A stretch of 64,000 nucleotides of DNA, taken from NCBI GenBank assembly GCA_019359745.1, contig JAHHGT010000001.1:496001-560000 (forward strand), given 5' to 3'. The stretch comes from Aphanothece saxicola GSE-SYN-MK-01-06B. Its GTDB lineage: Bacteria; Cyanobacteriota; Cyanobacteriia; PCC-6307; Cyanobiaceae. Below the pieces are notes generated by a model. It was not told the origin of the DNA. It searched no databases and saw only the letters and a list, made by a program, of their open reading frames with translations. Below are positions 61,531-64,000 of the stretch, one piece after another. The position numbers and the translations under genes are program-made. The first letter of the stretch is position 1. Every line of letters starts with the position of its first letter.

Positions 61531-63685
61531 GGGGCTGGAGCGGCGGCTGCGGCCCCGCTCCCCCGCCGCAGGTCCCCAGCTGAGGGTGCTGCGACCCGGC
61601 CTGCCGGAGCAGAGCCACCCCCTGCACGGCAGTCTCTACCGGATCGGCCGCGCCAGCGACAACAGCATCGTCATCGACCACACGGCCGTGAGCCGCCACC
61701 ATGCCCTGCTGGAAAACCACGGCGGCCATTGGTTGCTGAGCGACGCCGGCTCCACCAACGGGCTCTGGTGGCAGGGCCGCCGGGTGCGGGAGCTGGTGCT
61801 GCGCCAAGGGGATCAGGTGCGTTTCGGGCCCGCCGATCAGGCGGACCTGCCCACGCTGCTGTTCGCGCCTGAACGGGGCCTGCGCCGGTCCTGGATCGGG
61901 CGCTGGGGAGCGCGGGTCGCGGTGGCCGTGGCCGGTGCCGGCGGCCTGCTCCTGGCCCTGTCCCTGCTGCAGGTGCCCACCCGGGGCAGCCTGGCGACGG
62001 TGCGGGGTCCGCTGCTCCTCTACGACCGCAGCAACCGGCCCGTGGCGTCCGTGGCCGATCGCAAGCGCCGCGAACTCCCCGACCTGGACGCCTATCCCCC
62101 CGTGCTGATCGATGCGCTGCTCGCCAGTGAGGACAACCGCTTCTGGTGGCATCCGGGCGTGGATCCGATCGGCACCGCCCGCGCCCTGCTCACCAACCTG
62201 CTCGGCGGCCGGGTGCTGGAAGGCGGCAGCACCCTGACCCAGCAGATGGCCCGCAGCCTTTACCCGGAGCAGGTGGGACAGGGGGAAACCCTGGGGCGCA
62301 AGTGGCGCGAGCTGCTGGTGGCCCTGCAGCTGGAGGCGCGCTTCAGCAAGCAGGACCTGCTGCTGAGCTACCTCAACCGGGTCTATCTCGGCGCCGTCTG
62401 GGGCTTCGAGGATGCCTCCCGGCGCTTCTTCGGCCGGCCGGCAGCGGCCCTGAAACTCGAGGAGGCCGCCCTGCTGGTGGGCCTGCTGCCCTCCCCGAAC
62501 GGCTATGACCCCTGCATCGATCCCACGGCCGCCCTGGCCTCCCGCAACCAGGTGCTCGACAAGATGGCCGCGTCCAACCGGATCAGCGCCGATCAGGCCC
62601 GGCGGGCCCGGCGCCAACCGATCCGGCTGGCGCCGGATGCCTGCCGCTCCGCCCAGCAGCGCGGGGCCCCCTTCTACACCGACCAGGTGCGCCGCGACCT
62701 GGAGAACCTGGTGGGCAAGGAGGTGGCCGCCGAAGGCAACTTCCTGATCGATACCCACCTCGATCCCCTGCTGCAGGAGCGGGTGGAGCTGGTGCTGCGG
62801 CAGCGCATCGATGCCAGCCGATCCCTGGGGGTGAGCCAGGGGGCGGTGGTGGTGATCGACAGCCGCACGGGGGGTATCCGCGCCATCGCCGGCGGTCGGG
62901 ACTACCTGCAGAGCCAGTTCAACCGAGCCTCGATGGCCCTGCGCCAGCCCGGCAGCACCTTCAAGCTCGTCCCCTACGTGGTGGCCCTGGAGCGGGGCGC
63001 CCGGCCCGGCGACCGGATCGGCTGCGGGCCCCTGGACTGGGGCGGCCAGCACTTCACCAGCGGCTGTGGCGGCAGCCTCAGCCTGCGCCAGGCCCTGGCG
63101 ATCAGCAGCAACACCGCCGCCCTGCGCCTGGCCCGTAAAGATGGCCTCGACGCCGTCGTCAGCAAGGGCCGGGATCTGGGCTTCACCAGTCCCCTGGCCC
63201 CGGTGCCAGGGCTGGCCCTGGGCCAGAGCGAAGTGACCCTGCTGGAGCTCACGGCTGCCTATGCCACCGTTGCCGCCGATGGGCTCTGGCGAGCGCCCAC
63301 CACAATCCGGCGACTCACCGACGCCGAAGCCTGCGCCGCCTCGGGCGGAGCCGATTGCCGGGCCTCCGCCGGCAGCTCCCGGGCCGTCACCAGCCCCGGC
63401 CGCCGGGTGATGAGCTCCGCCACCGCCAAGGCGATGCGAACCCTGCTCGAAGCGGTGGTCAGCGGCGGCACCGGCAGCGCCGCCTACGTGGGCGCCGGCA
63501 GCTGGGGCAAGACCGGCACCACCAACGAGGGCCGGGACCTGCTGTTCGTGGGCTATGCGCCCAGGCGCCAGTGGGTGATCGGCATCTGGCTGGGCAACGA
63601 TGACAACAGCCCCACCGCCGCCAGCAGCGCCCTGGCAGGCTCCCTGTTCGGCGAGATCGTGCGCTCCGCCCCACCGGGGTCATGA
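61511..63685 (+). CDS. FHA-domain class A penicillin-binding protein
   Basis: The ATG at 61511 gives 724 residues. Order: an N-terminal cytosolic FHA domain (about 36-100; YRIGRASDNSIVIDH, AVSRHHALL, SDAGSTNGLW), a membrane helix (about 135-157), a GT51 transglycosylase (about 190-370; catalytic Glu in ASEDNRFWWHPGVD, EGGSTLTQQMARSLYPEQ) and a transpeptidase with Ser482 in STFK, SSN in ISSNTAAL and KTGTT at 667-671. FHA domains bind phosphothreonine, so wall synthesis may be tied to Ser/Thr kinases. It overlaps lspA by 20 bp and the next gene by 4 bp. Confidence 0.95.
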   Translation: MPTAILEGLERRLRPRSPAAGPQLRVLRPGLPEQSHPLHGSLYRIGRASDNSIVIDHTAVSRHHALLENHGGHWLLSDAGSTNGLWWQGRRVRELVLRQGDQVRFGPADQADLPTLLFAPERGLRRSWIGRWGARVAVAVAGAGGLLLALSLLQVPTRGSLATVRGPLLLYDRSNRPVASVADRKRRELPDLDAYPPVLIDALLASEDNRFWWHPGVDPIGTARALLTNLLGGRVLEGGSTLTQQMARSLYPEQVGQGETLGRKWRELLVALQLEARFSKQDLLLSYLNRVYLGAVWGFEDASRRFFGRPAAALKLEEAALLVGLLPSPNGYDPCIDPTAALASRNQVLDKMAASNRISADQARRARRQPIRLAPDACRSAQQRGAPFYTDQVRRDLENLVGKEVAAEGNFLIDTHLDPLLQERVELVLRQRIDASRSLGVSQGAVVVIDSRTGGIRAIAGGRDYLQSQFNRASMALRQPGSTFKLVPYVVALERGARPGDRIGCGPLDWGGQHFTSGCGGSLSLRQALAISSNTAALRLARKDGLDAVVSKGRDLGFTSPLAPVPGLALGQSEVTLLELTAAYATVAADGLWRAPTTIRRLTDAEACAASGGADCRASAGSSRAVTSPGRRVMSSATAKAMRTLLEAVVSGGTGSAAYVGAGSWGKTGTTNEGRDLLFVGYAPRRQWVIGIWLGNDDNSPTAASSALAGSLFGEIVRSAPPGS

Positions 63686-64000
63686 AGCTGCCCCAACGCC
63701 TCTGGATCTGGATCCTGCTGGGTCTGCTGGCGTTGGTGGTGCTTGGCATGGTGCTGCAGGCGGTCCAGCAGCTGCAGTGGACCCTGAGCACCTGGCTGCC
63801 CTACTGGATGGTGGGGCCGCTGATGCTCGTGGTCCTGGTGGCGTTGCTGCTGGCCCTGGCCCAGGTCGGCTGGCCCTGGTTGCAGCGGCTGCGTCGCCCT
63901 GGCCGGTCGGCGGCAGGCAAGGCCGTCACCGCGGCGGTGCCCTCCAGCCGCCGGGAGGCGGCCCAGCAAAACCTGGGCGCCATTGACCGCACCCTGGAGA
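63682..64000 (+). CDS. membrane protein, possibly DUF697/YcjF-type GTP-binding family, C-terminus cut
   Basis: The gene runs off the right edge after 106 complete codons. The ATG overlaps the PBP stop by 4 bp. Two membrane helices are visible (IWILLGLLALVVLGMVLQAV and MVGPLMLVVLVALLLALAQV), then a basic linker and the helix EAAQQNLGAIDRTLE. I recall this N-terminal layout from cyanobacterial DUF697/Era-like GTPases, but the GTPase motifs would lie outside the window, so the family is a guess. Confidence 0.55.
   Translation, partial: MKLPQRLWIWILLGLLALVVLGMVLQAVQQLQWTLSTWLPYWMVGPLMLVVLVALLLALAQVGWPWLQRLRRPGRSAAGKAVTAAVPSSRREAAQQNLGAIDRTLE

Noticed and set aside
1-64000. CRISPR arrays, insertion sequences, prophage or integrase genes
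   Set aside because: No regularly spaced repeats, transposase motifs or phage structural genes were seen on either strand.

Overview
The window is 64 kb of GC-rich, tightly packed chromosomal DNA from a unicellular cyanobacterium, most likely a picocyanobacterium of the Cyanobium/Synechococcus group. The markers are phycocyanobilin synthesis (pcyA), geranylgeranyl reductase for chlorophyll and tocopherol (chlP), the proton-extrusion protein PcxA, cytochrome c and b6 heme-assembly factors (ccsA, a CCB2/CCB4-like protein), a CRR42-like small protein, a Calvin-cycle GlpX phosphatase, and a cyanobacterial ferredoxin-sulfite reductase. Third codon positions are almost all G or C. Many neighbouring genes overlap by 4 bp, and several convergent genes overlap at their 3' ends. 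I see no insertion sequence, prophage, CRISPR array or rRNA; there is one tRNA (Met, CAT).

Layout. 1-9.3 kb: a partial FAD oxidoreductase, metG overlapping an LptC-like lipoprotein, a CCB2/CCB4-like heme-assembly protein, a TPM-domain protein, pcxA, cobU, trmL and a LysM/M23 endopeptidase. 9.3-16.5 kb: tRNA-Met, a 2-Cys peroxiredoxin, purS-purQ, a CobW GTPase with a His/Asp tract, a lumenal pentapeptide protein, a divergent uracil phosphoribosyltransferase and ilvD. 16.5-22 kb is the most accessory-looking part: a ribbon-helix-helix protein, an AraC regulator, an AT-rich gap, and a 1110-residue CheB-CheR-PAS signalling protein without a kinase domain. 22-29.6 kb is a carbon-metabolism block: pgl, gnd, glgC, hemA, glpX, rpe.

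29.6-35.3 kb is a minus-strand operon typA-DUF309-lptA-lptB-lptF/G-ccsA with four successive 4-bp overlaps. Together with the LptC-like gene at 3.4 kb it supplies most inner-membrane and periplasmic parts of lipopolysaccharide transport. 35.6-39.2 kb carries a VanY-like peptidase, chlP and a CNNM/CorC protein. 39.3-42.3 kb is a compact three-gene cassette (methyltransferase, FAD oxidoreductase, type III polyketide synthase) that looks like a phenolic-lipid or quinone pathway; it is the best candidate here for a little-described system. 42.3-53.9 kb has glyS, sir, a VanX-like peptidase, recG, an acidic-tract protein, tsf, rpsB, a glycosyltransferase and a 51-residue basic protein.

54-57.5 kb is a minus-strand pcyA-devB-devC-devA run joining bilin synthesis to a DevBCA-type exporter. 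57.5-64 kb holds a pair of M16 peptidases (the second without its zinc site), a CRR42-like protein, bioY, lspA, an FHA-domain class A penicillin-binding protein and the start of a membrane protein cut by the right edge.

Limits: all calls come from reading the sequence, without homology searches. Several starts (TPM protein, recG, devB, the 362-residue protein, bioY, the first M16 gene) are uncertain and are marked so.
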